A stretch of 64,000 bases of DNA from Deltaproteobacteria bacterium (GTDB lineage Bacteria > Myxococcota_A > UBA796 > GCA-2862545), in contig SBGP01000081.1 of NCBI GenBank assembly GCA_006226595.1, forward strand, positions 62,001 to 126,000, in the 5' to 3' direction. The translations under genes were made by a program, and so were the position numbers. Shown here piece by piece: positions 9,801 through 17,771 of this stretch. The notes under the pieces were generated by a model. The model worked only from the letters and a program-made list of their open reading frames with translations, made no database searches and was not told the origin of the DNA. Every line of letters starts with the position of its first letter. Positions within the stretch are counted from its first letter, which is position 1.

Positions 9801-10649
9801 TTGCTCCTCGAAGCCATCGGAAGGCGTGTGCGAGACGCGCGAACCCACCGCGAGTGGAGTCAGCGAGAGCTGTGTGCCCGCGCGGGCATGTCGCCGCGGT
9901 TCCTCGTTCAGCTCGAGGGCGGCAAGGCCAACGTGTCGCTCGCCCGCCTCGCCGAGGTCGCCGAGGCGCTGGACACCAGCCTCGTGTCCCTTCTCGCCGG
10001 TCTCGGGCCGGTGAGCGACGCGCCCGATCGGGCGGCCTCCGTGGTCCTCGCCGCTCCCGGTGACGTGCAGGACCGCCTGCTCGCACGGCTCGATGCGACG
10101 CCGACCAAGGTCGCGCTCATTGGCCTTCGCGGTGCCGGCAAGACGACCATCGGCCGCACAGCCGCCGAGACCCTGGGGCTTCCGTTCGTTCAACTCGACC
10201 GCGAGATCGAGAGCGCGGCGGGCTTGTCCCTCGCCACCATCTTCGAGCTCCACGGGCCCGAGGGCTACCGCGAGCGTGCGCGCACCGCGCTCCGCAACAC
10301 GTTGCGGCACGAAGGGCCCGCCATCGTCGAGGTCGGCGGCTCGGTCATCCTCGACGAGGTCTGCGAGCAACTCTTGTGGAGCGAGGCGGTGGTCGTGTGG
10401 CTCTCGGCGCCTCCAAACGCGCATCTGGAGCGGGTCGCCGCCCAGGGAGACACCCGGCCGATGGCCGGACATCGCCACGCACTCGCCGAGATCGAGGCCA
10501 TTCTCGGGGCGCGCGAACCCATCCATCGACGCGCTCATGTTCACGTCGACACCGCTAATGGGCTACAAGTGGCGGTCGAAGCGGTTATCGGGGCAGCGCG
10601 CTCCCTCACCGACGCCCGTCAGCCGGCGTCATTCTCCTCGGATTCCTGA
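9801..10649 (+). CDS. boxR: BzdR/BoxR-type benzoyl-CoA-responsive regulator (HTH plus shikimate-kinase domain)
   Basis: Transcriptional repressor of the benzoyl-CoA pathway in the family typified by BzdR. An XRE helix-turn-helix spans residues 1-65 (WSQRELCARAGMSPRFL ... LEGGKANVS), followed by a linker and a shikimate-kinase-like domain from about 100, with Walker A GLRGAGKTTIG at 108-118. In the family this domain binds benzoyl-CoA and relieves DNA binding instead of acting as a kinase. The start is TTG 9801 behind GGAGG five bases away; no ATG or GTG fits the frame. Divergent from boxB across a 105-base regulatory region. Its TGA overlaps the ATG of the next gene (TGATG), so translation of the downstream membrane protein is coupled to it. 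Confidence 0.9.
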   Translation: MLLEAIGRRVRDARTHREWSQRELCARAGMSPRFLVQLEGGKANVSLARLAEVAEALDTSLVSLLAGLGPVSDAPDRAASVVLAAPGDVQDRLLARLDATPTKVALIGLRGAGKTTIGRTAAETLGLPFVQLDREIESAAGLSLATIFELHGPEGYRERARTALRNTLRHEGPAIVEVGGSVILDEVCEQLLWSEAVVVWLSAPPNAHLERVAAQGDTRPMAGHRHALAEIEAILGAREPIHRRAHVHVDTANGLQVAVEAVIGAARSLTDARQPASFSSDS

Positions 10650-11449
10650 TGCTTCCCTTCGCGTACACCGACGAGCTGATCGAGACCGTAGAGGCCTGGG
10701 ACGGCACCATTGGCGCCCCCAGCCCGCGCAACCGCAAGACGGACCGCATCCGCGTGTTCAAGAACCGCTTCGTCGAGGACGTGCTCGCAACGAGCCACCC
10801 CATCCTGCCGGGCGTGTGGTTCGGACCGTTCATCGCCTTCGGCCTGTACACGGCGGTGACCAGCGAGGCGTGGAGCATCGGCGCCGGTCTGGGCCTGTAC
10901 GCGCTCGGCATCCTCGGCTGGACCCTGCTCGAGTACAGCCTGCACCGCTGGGCCTTCCACTTCCACGTCGACCCCGACGACTTCGACGCCAAGATGCGGC
11001 TGTTCATGCTGCACGGCTACCACCACGAGTTCCCGAACGACAAGTGGCGTCTCGTCGCGCCGCCGCTGCTCTCGTGGCCCCTCGCGGTGATCGTCTTCGG
11101 CGCCTACTGGCTGATGGGCGGCACCGAGACGGCGTTCATCCTCTTCGGCGGCACCACCGCGGGCTACCTCGCGTACGACTGGGCGCACTACTACACCCAC
11201 CACTTCCGGCCGAAGAACCCGGTGGGCAAGCTCATTCGCCGCTCGCACATGGTCCACCACTACAAGCTGTTCCAGCTCAACATGGGCATCAGCTCGCCCC
11301 TGTGGGACTGGATTCTCGGCACCTGGGGCTGGACCGAGGACGCGGTGAAGGAGGCGCTTGCCGCCGACAAGGCCGCCGCCAAGGAGCGCGCCGACCACGC
11401 GGCCGGCAAGCCCGTGGGCAAGGAAGCGCCCGAGAACGCCGCGAAGTGA
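10649..11449 (+). CDS. Fatty acid hydroxylase / sterol desaturase superfamily membrane enzyme
   Basis: Integral-membrane di-iron enzyme family that hydroxylates lipids. The histidine clusters are all present: HRWAFH (with Tyr-Ser-Leu before), HGYHHEF, HYYTHHF and HMVHHYK. Hydrophobic segments flank them (for example GVWFGPFIAFGLYTAV and LGLYALGILGWTLL near residues 52-95; LSWPLAVIVFGAYWLM; ILFGGTTAGYLAY). The size (266 aa) and motif order resemble Scs7/FA2H hydroxylase domains, without the cytochrome b5 part. The C-terminal 40 residues are Ala/Lys/Glu rich and soluble. ATG overlaps the boxR stop by one base, and its own stop overlaps the next start. The substrate is unknown; linkage to benzoate metabolism is inference from the operon only. 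Confidence 0.85.
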   Translation: MLPFAYTDELIETVEAWDGTIGAPSPRNRKTDRIRVFKNRFVEDVLATSHPILPGVWFGPFIAFGLYTAVTSEAWSIGAGLGLYALGILGWTLLEYSLHRWAFHFHVDPDDFDAKMRLFMLHGYHHEFPNDKWRLVAPPLLSWPLAVIVFGAYWLMGGTETAFILFGGTTAGYLAYDWAHYYTHHFRPKNPVGKLIRRSHMVHHYKLFQLNMGISSPLWDWILGTWGWTEDAVKEALAADKAAAKERADHAAGKPVGKEAPENAAK

Positions 11450-12066
11450 GTCGACGTCTGCTGGCCCCTGGTGCTTGGGCGCCGGGGGCTCGCGTCGACT
11501 GCGACGGCTGCGACGGCACGGGGTGGATGCTGAGTCCACCGCGGATGGCGCCGGCGACCTGTGCCTGTGTCGGCGTGTGCCCGCACTGTGAGGGCTCGGG
11601 CACCCGGCATGGCGGTCGCGAGCTGTGCGCTTGCCGCGTGGCCCGTGAGCGCATCGCCGCGCTTGCCGCCCTCGATCTGGCCTGGCCGGACGACATGAGC
11701 GCCGAGCCCGACGCCTGGTTCGCGCGCTACCGTCCCGAGGACGACTGGCCGTGGCTGTTCGCGGTGGGACGTGCGGAGGCTCTGTCCGTGGGGGTGGCGA
11801 GGCTCGTCACTGGAATCGGGGTGCCGGTGGACGTCGCGACCGACCTCGCGCAACGTCATCGCTGGCGGCGCCTGGTCTTCGCTCCCGACCTGGCGTCGCT
11901 GGGCACCGACGCCGCGCTCCTCGTCGACCACTGCGCCCGCGAGGGGCTCACGCTCGTGGCGTCGGCTCGGGTGGCACCATTCCCATCTTCGGGCGGGCCT
12001 GGCCTCGAGGCCGTGATTGGCGAGAACGCGGCGCTCGCGCTGTACGAGCACGGCGAGGTCCGCTAG
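11446..12066 (+). CDS. Cysteine-rich protein with DnaJ-like zinc motifs, function unknown
   Basis: The start is GTG 11446, sharing GTGA with the upstream stop. Residues 17-60 hold paired cysteine motifs CDGCDGTGW, CACVGVCPHCEGSG and CACR, resembling the zinc ribbons of DnaJ and of some DnaC/IstB-type loaders in this lineage. The remaining 140 residues have alternating hydrophobic strands (WLFAVGRAEAL, RRLVFAPDLASLG, GLTLVASARVAPF) laid out like a RecA-type fold, but no Walker A lysine. I infer a possible inactive helicase-loader-like domain; this is weak. The stop codon shares the tetranucleotide CTAG with the convergent gene. Confidence 0.6.
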   Translation: MSRRLLAPGAWAPGARVDCDGCDGTGWMLSPPRMAPATCACVGVCPHCEGSGTRHGGRELCACRVARERIAALAALDLAWPDDMSAEPDAWFARYRPEDDWPWLFAVGRAEALSVGVARLVTGIGVPVDVATDLAQRHRWRRLVFAPDLASLGTDAALLVDHCAREGLTLVASARVAPFPSSGGPGLEAVIGENAALALYEHGEVR

Positions 12067-12470
12067 GGCACGCCGCGAAGCTCCACGCGCTCACACGCCA
12101 TCTTGCCCTGCCACTCGGACAGCCCGGGCACCAGCTCGGCGCCGGAGGGCCGGAACAGCCGCGCCTCCGTGCGGTAGTGCACCTCGTAGGTGGTGTTGTC
12201 GTCGCGCTTCACCCGCCCGTCGGTCGTCTTGTTCGCCTGCCACTCCCAGTCCACGTCCGGGGAACGGCTGGCCTCGGCGATGTACGGTCGAACGTGGCGG
12301 AAGATCTCGACCCCGTCGACGGTCCAGCGCTCGTCGAACATGACGGTGTCGGCCGCCGGGTGGGCACCTCCGGACTTGCTGTACGAGCGGTAGATCACCT
12401 CGGGGCCCGCACCGACGGAGGTGCAGGTGGTACCGGCCAGAGCGGTGGCGAGGGTGAGCAGCAGCAGCAT
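12063..12470 (-). CDS. Small exported protein of unknown function
   Basis: A 135-residue protein with a cleavable signal peptide (MLLLLTLATALAGTT), start ATG 12470 after GGAGG. The mature part is polar and Trp/Tyr-containing (DERWTVDGVEIFRHVRPYI, DWEWQANKTTDG) with two Cys, one near each end (TTCTSV and MACERVEL), which could form a disulfide. I recognise no family. Its stop overlaps that of the convergent gene within CTAG 12063-12066. Confidence 0.65.
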   Translation of the reverse strand: MLLLLTLATALAGTTCTSVGAGPEVIYRSYSKSGGAHPAADTVMFDERWTVDGVEIFRHVRPYIAEASRSPDVDWEWQANKTTDGRVKRDDNTTYEVHYRTEARLFRPSGAELVPGLSEWQGKMACERVELRGVP

Positions 12471-12521
12471 GGGACCTCCGTGTCGGCGTGCGAACGGGGA
12501 TCGACGGCGGCGCTTACACGG

Positions 12522-14654
12522 TCAGGCGAGCGCCGACTCACCGCCCGAGTCAAGCAGCCACAGACACGGCCGGTCGAGGGTGTCGGCGATGCTACGCAAG
12601 CGCTCGAGCGACACCTCGGGCGGCATGCCGAACAGGTGCAGGCCACCCCCCGCCTCGCGCAGCGCCTGGTCGAAGCTCCCGGTGCCGGCGATCACCTCGG
12701 CGGGGATGCGCGCCTGGTCGCGCAGCGAGTGCAGGAAGGCGGCTCCCGCGCGCCGATGCTCGGCATTGCGCACCACCGTGCGAAGCCGAAGCTGGGCATC
12801 CCAGCTCTCGGCGAGCAGGAAGCCGGCCAGCACGGGCAGGTCGAGGTTCGTGTTGTGCATCTCGAGCGCCCAGTCGGGGGAGCGGTCCGAGAGCCACACG
12901 TCGATGACCGGGTAGGCGTGCGTCGGACCTTCGGGGCCAACCCACAACGCGAGGCCCACGCCGAGCTCTCGGCATCGGGCGAGGTGGGCGGCGAGCTCGT
13001 CGTCATCGAGGCCCTTGGCGTCGAGCAGCACCATGTTCGGCGGGAACAAGGCCGCCTGCAGCGCGTCGAGCGACAAGGCGACGCCCGTGGTGCGGTCCGA
13101 GGTCTTCAGCCGCGCGGACACCGCGTGCACGCCGTCACGCGTCTCGAGCCTGGCCAGCTTCTTCAGGCGTCCGCCGAGGTCCTCTTCGGCGCCGATGCCG
13201 ACCCAGCGCAGGGAGCCGTTGCGGCGCGCCATGCTCTCGGCGAGCACGCGCAGTCGGCCCGCTTCGTCCGCGTTCGATACGGGAATGAGCAGGTCCGGCT
13301 TCCACGCGCGCTCGCTACGCTCGATGTGCGCCGCGCGCCGCGCGGTCCACGCGGCGACGGTGACCACGATGCCCGATCGCACCGTCTCCCACGGCGTCTC
13401 CACCTGTCGCTGCGCAATGAACCCGTAGATGCCGATCACCGCGAACAGCTCGACCAGGCCACCGAACGGGCTACCGGCGGCGAGCCCGAGACCGCACAGG
13501 GCGAGGCCCGCGAGCGGCACGGACGCCGGCACCGGGAAGGACGGTCGGAAGCTGATCATCCCGAGCACGCGCTCGACGTACACGACCGCGTTGATCGCCA
13601 TGTACGTCATGATGAAGAAGCTCGTGATGATCGGCGCGATCGCATCGAGCGAGCCGGCCGCCAGGCCGAGGGCGCCGAGCACCGTCGTGAACAGCAGGGC
13701 GTTGCGGGGCTCGCCTTCGTGCGTGGTCGACAGCCACCGGCTTCCGGGGAGGATGTCCTGCTCGGCCATGGCCTGGAGCAGCCGCGGTGCCGCGACCAGC
13801 GACGACAGCGCCGCCATCAGCGTCGACACGAGCAGGCCGCAGATCACCAGGGGAGGAAACAGCGCCTTGTCGATGATCAGCGTCTTGTTGCTCACCAGCT
13901 CGTCGACCGTGCCCATGAGGCCGTACCACACCGCGAACAGGGCGTAGATCGCCGAGGTCCCGGCCCAGGCGATGAGCGTGCCGCGCGGGATGGCGCGCCG
14001 CGGATCGGCGAGGCTTCCGGACATACCCGCGCCCACCATGATGCCGGTGACCGCGGGGAAGAAGATGGCGAAGGCGCCCACCGGGCTGGTGTCCGCGAAG
14101 CGTCCGACGAGCACGGGATCGGCGAGGTGAGGGGTACGGAAGATGCCGAGCAGGCCGGAGACCAGCGCCGCGACGATGACCCACATGAGCACGCCCTGGG
14201 CCCGAAACGCGAGGTCGCTCGATGCCCATGCGAGAAGGGCCAGCGCGGCGTACGCGATGCCCGCGACCCAGCCCGCCGGGTGGTCGGGGAACAGGTATGC
14301 CCAGGCCTCGGTGAACGCGTATACGTACATCGCCGAGGATGCGGCCTGCGCGATGTACAGCGGCACGCCGATCGCGCCGCCCGCTTCGAGTCCCAGCGCC
14401 TGGCTGATGATGGCGAAGGCGCCGCCCGGTCGCACGCGCACGTTGCTCGCGATGGAGGCGAGCGACATGGCGGTGGTGCCGGTGATCGCTACCGAGAGCC
14501 CGATCACGAACAGCGCGCCGAGCACACCCGCCTGCCCGACGAGCCAGCCCTCGCGCAGATAGAGCATCGCGCCGAGGATGGTGAGCGCGACCGGGCGGAC
14601 GACGCCGGTGAACGTGCCGAAGCCCTCGCGATCGATGGTGGAGTCATTCGCCAT
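12522..14654 (-). CDS. APC-superfamily transporter resembling SLC12 cation-chloride cotransporters
   Basis: A 710-residue membrane protein with about 12 hydrophobic helices in the first 440 residues and a soluble C-terminal domain of about 250 residues. The N-terminus FTGVVRPVALTILGAMLYLREGWLVGQAG and the segment FFPAVTGIMVGAGMSGSLADPRRAIPRGTL match the conserved TM1 and TM6 regions of SLC12/APC proteins. The cytosolic tail (LLIPVSNADEAGRLRVLAES ... WVGIGAEEDLGGRL) resembles the regulatory tail of that family. Likely substrates are K+/Na+/Cl- or amino acids; sequence alone does not choose. It stands alone between convergent and divergent neighbours. Confidence 0.82.
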   Translation of the reverse strand: MANDSTIDREGFGTFTGVVRPVALTILGAMLYLREGWLVGQAGVLGALFVIGLSVAITGTTAMSLASIASNVRVRPGGAFAIISQALGLEAGGAIGVPLYIAQAASSAMYVYAFTEAWAYLFPDHPAGWVAGIAYAALALLAWASSDLAFRAQGVLMWVIVAALVSGLLGIFRTPHLADPVLVGRFADTSPVGAFAIFFPAVTGIMVGAGMSGSLADPRRAIPRGTLIAWAGTSAIYALFAVWYGLMGTVDELVSNKTLIIDKALFPPLVICGLLVSTLMAALSSLVAAPRLLQAMAEQDILPGSRWLSTTHEGEPRNALLFTTVLGALGLAAGSLDAIAPIITSFFIMTYMAINAVVYVERVLGMISFRPSFPVPASVPLAGLALCGLGLAAGSPFGGLVELFAVIGIYGFIAQRQVETPWETVRSGIVVTVAAWTARRAAHIERSERAWKPDLLIPVSNADEAGRLRVLAESMARRNGSLRWVGIGAEEDLGGRLKKLARLETRDGVHAVSARLKTSDRTTGVALSLDALQAALFPPNMVLLDAKGLDDDELAAHLARCRELGVGLALWVGPEGPTHAYPVIDVWLSDRSPDWALEMHNTNLDLPVLAGFLLAESWDAQLRLRTVVRNAEHRRAGAAFLHSLRDQARIPAEVIAGTGSFDQALREAGGGLHLFGMPPEVSLERLRSIADTLDRPCLWLLDSGGESALA

Positions 14655-14746
14655 GGGTCATGCGCTAACCGCCCACGGGCTGGGCGTTCGCAAAGATTGC
14701 GAGGCGGTGTGTGGCAGGGTGGCGATCCGATTCTTGCGCATCAAAA

Positions 14747-14763
14747 ATGAATGACCTATTCAT
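14747..14763. promoter_or_regulatory. Perfect palindrome before the TetR/amidase operon
   Basis: ATGAAT-GACCT-ATTCAT is a perfect 6+5+6 palindrome of typical TetR-operator size, ending 5 bases before ATG 14769. Placing the site in non-coding DNA argues that translation begins at 14769 and not at the in-frame ATG 14751 inside it. Autoregulation by the TetR protein is inferred. Confidence 0.5.
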
Positions 14764-14768
14764 GTTTC

Positions 14769-15371
14769 ATGCCGCAAGTCCTCAAGTCCGAAGTCCGAGA
14801 TGCCATCCTCGTCGCCGCCACCGCGCGCTTCGCGCGACATGGCTTTCATGGCGCATCCATGGCCGATATTGCCCGCGACGCGGGCGTGTCGGCCGGCAAC
14901 GTGTACCGCTACTTCGGGGGCAAGCAGGATCTCTTCGCCCAGATCCTGCCCGACGCCTTCGTCGCGTCCTTCGACGAGGTGCTCGGTCGGCGTGTCGATG
15001 CGCTCGCCGCCCTCGACGACATGGCCGTGCTCGATGCCGAGGCACGGGCGCGCCAGGCCGAGTTCCTGGCGTTCCTCGTCGCCCACCGCCATCAGGTGGT
15101 GCTGCTCCTCGACCGCTGCGAGGGCACGGTCCACGAGGACTTCGGGCGGCGCTTTGTCGAGGGCCTCGTGCAGCGCGCGCTCGCGGCGATGCCCGACGCG
15201 AGCCCGCACGCGACCTTCGTGCTCACGCGGGTGTTCGACGGCGCGCGGCAGACGATTGTCGCCATCCTCGAGACCAGCGACGACCCCGCGCAGGTGGCGG
15301 GCGCGCTCGCGGAGTTCTGGCGCTTCCAGATTGGCGGCCTGGCCGCACTTCAGAGCAGGAGAGACCGATGA
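14769..15371 (+). CDS. TetR-family transcriptional regulator
   Basis: The N-terminal helix-turn-helix is complete (ILVAATARFARHGFHG, then IARDAGVSAGNVYRYFGGKQDLF), followed by an all-alpha ligand-binding domain of about 140 residues with no close family signature. The start ATG 14769 is chosen because the operator-like palindrome covers the upstream ATG 14751; no Shine-Dalgarno sequence precedes either, so initiation may be leaderless. It forms an ATGA four-base overlap with the amidase gene, suggesting that it controls that enzyme. The ligand is unknown. Confidence 0.85.
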   Translation: MPQVLKSEVRDAILVAATARFARHGFHGASMADIARDAGVSAGNVYRYFGGKQDLFAQILPDAFVASFDEVLGRRVDALAALDDMAVLDAEARARQAEFLAFLVAHRHQVVLLLDRCEGTVHEDFGRRFVEGLVQRALAAMPDASPHATFVLTRVFDGARQTIVAILETSDDPAQVAGALAEFWRFQIGGLAALQSRRDR

Positions 15372-16765
15372 GTGTCGACGAGATGTGGGCCCTGGATGCC
15401 ACGGACCAGGCGGCGTGCGTGCGCCGTGGCGAGGTGAGCGCAACCGAGCTCGTGGAGGCCTCGCTGGCGCGGATCGAGCAGCTTGATGGCGTGCTCGGGT
15501 CGGTCGTCGCGTGCGATGCGGACCGGGCGCTCGCCCAGGCCGCCAGTTGTTCGGGCCCGTTCGCGGGCGTGCCGACGCTCGCCAAGGACCTGCTCGCGTA
15601 CCCGGGCCTTCCGGCGGCGATGGGCAGCCGGCTGTTCGCGGGGAACGTGCCGACCGACGCCTTGCCGTACACCGATGCCATCGACCGGGCCGGGCTCGTC
15701 GTCGTCGGCAAGAGCGCGACCTCGGAGTTCGGGCTCCTCGGAAGTACCGAGACGCTGCAGGCGGGCATCACCCGCAATCCCTGGGGGGCCGAGCTCTCGG
15801 CGGGTGGCTCGTCCGGCGGTGCGGTCGCGGCCGTCGCCGCCGGTCTGGTGCCGGTGGCGCACGCCAGTGACGGCGGCGGGAGCATTCGCGGTCCCGCGAG
15901 CCTGGCCGGGTTGGTCGGGTTCAAGCCGAGCCGCGGGGCCACGGCCCGCGCGGTGCCGATGGTGACGCCGTTCTCGGCGAGCATCTCGGAGCACTTCGTG
16001 ACCCGCAGCGTGCGCGACAGCGACGCCCTGCTCGCCCTCACGGCTCCCCGGGCCCGCGAGCCCTACGGTCCTGGCGACGGCCGACCGCTGCGCATCGGCG
16101 TATACGACACCTCGCTCATGGGGCGTCGCATCGACGCCGAGGGCGCGGCAGCGCTCGCTCACGCCGTGGCGGTGTGCACCGAGCTCGGCCACGACGTGCG
16201 CCCGATGCCCGCTCCGCCCGTGTCCGGTGAGGAGGTCGGCACCGCCTTCTTCACCATGGCCGGCGCGGCGATGTCCGGCATGCGCCAGATGCTCGCGCCG
16301 ATGCTCGGCGGACCCTTCGGCCCGGAGCAGGTCGAGCCGTTCACCTGGGCGCTGATCGAGTGGTACGACGCACAGCCCATGGGGGCGATGGAGCGCGCGA
16401 TGGGACTGCTCGGGCACATCGACGAGGTCATGCGCGGCTACCTCGCCGAGGTCGACGTCGCCGTGTGTCCGACCATTCTCGGCCCCCGGCCGCACCTCGG
16501 ACACCTCGCGCCGCACCTTCCCTTCGAGGTGATCATGGAGCGCACCGAGGCACTTGCCGGGTTCACGGCGGTGCACAACCCGGCCGGTGCGCCGGCGATG
16601 ACCCTGCCGCTGCACTGGACCGACGACGGTCTGCCCGTGGGCGTGATGTTCGCCGCCGCCCACGGTGCCGATGCCCGCCTGTTCCGGCTCGCGTATCAGC
16701 TCGAGCAGGCCGCGCCCTGGGCGTCGCGGTGGCCCGCCTTCGCGCGTACGGGCGAGCTCGGCTGA
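15368..16765 (+). CDS. Amidase-signature hydrolase
   Basis: Hydrolyses carboxamide bonds; substrate unknown. The Ser-cisSer-Lys triad is visible: Lys73 in TLAKDLLAYPG, cis-Ser in the Gly/Ser loop AGGSSGGAVAAV (around 148) and nucleophile Ser172 in ASDGGGSIRGPAS. The 465-residue length is typical for the family, and the C-terminal NPAGAPAMTLPLHW is the usual conserved segment. The closest general resemblance is to the 6-aminohexanoate-cyclic-dimer hydrolase and indoleacetamide hydrolase branch, judged by eye. It overlaps the upstream TetR by ATGA; a convergent methyltransferase gene ends one base beyond its stop. Confidence 0.88.
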   Translation: MSVDEMWALDATDQAACVRRGEVSATELVEASLARIEQLDGVLGSVVACDADRALAQAASCSGPFAGVPTLAKDLLAYPGLPAAMGSRLFAGNVPTDALPYTDAIDRAGLVVVGKSATSEFGLLGSTETLQAGITRNPWGAELSAGGSSGGAVAAVAAGLVPVAHASDGGGSIRGPASLAGLVGFKPSRGATARAVPMVTPFSASISEHFVTRSVRDSDALLALTAPRAREPYGPGDGRPLRIGVYDTSLMGRRIDAEGAAALAHAVAVCTELGHDVRPMPAPPVSGEEVGTAFFTMAGAAMSGMRQMLAPMLGGPFGPEQVEPFTWALIEWYDAQPMGAMERAMGLLGHIDEVMRGYLAEVDVAVCPTILGPRPHLGHLAPHLPFEVIMERTEALAGFTAVHNPAGAPAMTLPLHWTDDGLPVGVMFAAAHGADARLFRLAYQLEQAAPWASRWPAFARTGELG

Positions 16766-16766
16766 G

Positions 16767-17516
16767 CTACTCGGCGACCGCGAACACCAGCACGAACTGG
16801 TGCGGGAGCACGTCCTCGTCGCTGGCCAGCTTCCAGCCGGCTTCTTCGAGCTCGGCGACCACCTTCTCCTTGGGGATGCGGTGGTCCTCCGGCGGTCCCA
16901 CCGGGATGTCGCCCGGCTTGAAGTCGACGATGGTCAGCGTGCCACCGGGCTTGAACGCGGTCTTCAGGCGGCCAAAGTAGTCCTTGCGCTCGTTGATGTG
17001 GTGGTACGTGTCGACGAGCAGCACCCGGTCCACCTCGCTCTCGGCGAGCTTCGGGTCGTCGGGGGCACCGAGGCGCGGCTTCACCTGCGGGGTGCCATCC
17101 TTCTCGGCCCGCGCGGTCATGTGCGCCACCAGCGACTCCTCGATGTCCGCGGCGATCACCGTGCCCTCGGCGCCGACGGCCTGCGCGAGGTGCGGGTTGA
17201 AGTAGCCGGTGCCCGCGCCGATGTCGGCGACGGTCATCCCGGGCTCGATGGCCATCTGGCCGACCACCGCCTCGGGCTTCTGCCACGCGTCGCGCTCGGG
17301 GTCGTCGAAGGTCTTCGCCCACTTCTCCGGGTCGTCGAAGCGGTGGGAGACCGTCGCGTGGTCGCCGCCGTGGTGCGGCCGCATCTCGCCGTGCGCGGCG
17401 TGGCCGTCGTGATGGCCTTCGCCGTGGTGGGCCTTGACCTCGCCGTCGGTCGGCGCTTCGGGGGCAGGGGACTCGCCGCAGGCGACGAGCAGGAGCAGGA
17501 AGGAGAGTGTACGCAT
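16767..17516 (-). CDS. Class I SAM-dependent methyltransferase with lipoprotein signal and His-rich linker
   Basis: The N-terminus MRTLSFLLLLVACGES is a lipoprotein signal with lipobox Cys 13. A His/Asp/Gly-rich linker (about residues 29-56, with HHGEGHHDGHAAHGE and HHGGDH) follows, then a Rossmann methyltransferase: motif I VADIGAGTGYFNPHLA, acidic loop VIAADIEESL, and motif IV-like VLLVDTYHHINE. Proteins of this layout occur in several phyla but their role is not settled, because SAM is not known as a periplasmic cofactor. The linker could bind Zn, Ni or Cu. Alternatives: the domain may act on a ligand other than SAM, or the signal may be inefficient. Confidence 0.82.
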   Translation of the reverse strand: MRTLSFLLLLVACGESPAPEAPTDGEVKAHHGEGHHDGHAAHGEMRPHHGGDHATVSHRFDDPEKWAKTFDDPERDAWQKPEAVVGQMAIEPGMTVADIGAGTGYFNPHLAQAVGAEGTVIAADIEESLVAHMTARAEKDGTPQVKPRLGAPDDPKLAESEVDRVLLVDTYHHINERKDYFGRLKTAFKPGGTLTIVDFKPGDIPVGPPEDHRIPKEKVVAELEEAGWKLASDEDVLPHQFVLVFAVAE

Positions 17517-17548
17517 GGCGGGCGGCTAACCGCCCGGACCCGCGCCTG

Positions 17549-17743
17549 TCACTCCTCCGGGAGGATCACCATCGCGACGAGGTACACCACCCAGCCGAAC
17601 CCGGTGCCGAGCATGGCCACGGTCGTCAGCAGGCGAACCAGTCCCGGGTCGAGGTCGTAGGTCTCGGCGATGCCGCCGCACACGCCGGCGAGCATGCGGT
17701 CGCGGGTCGAGCGGTGCAGGCGTCGTTGGGTGATCTGATTCAT
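17549..17743 (-). CDS. PspC-domain small membrane protein
   Basis: A 64-residue PspC/phage-shock-protein-C domain: RRLHRSTRDRMLAGVCGGIA, then DPGLVRLLTTVAMLGTG and a hydrophobic end WVVYLVAMVILPEE. Start ATG 17743 is preceded by GGAGGA seven bases away; a much longer open frame upstream is out of character and has no signal. Members sit in the inner membrane and are linked to envelope stress, but no pspA, pspB or pspF is nearby. It ends next to the methyltransferase gene on the same strand. Confidence 0.88.
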   Translation of the reverse strand: MNQITQRRLHRSTRDRMLAGVCGGIAETYDLDPGLVRLLTTVAMLGTGFGWVVYLVAMVILPEE

Positions 17744-17771
17744 CCGCGGTCCTCCGGGGTTCTCCCTGGAG

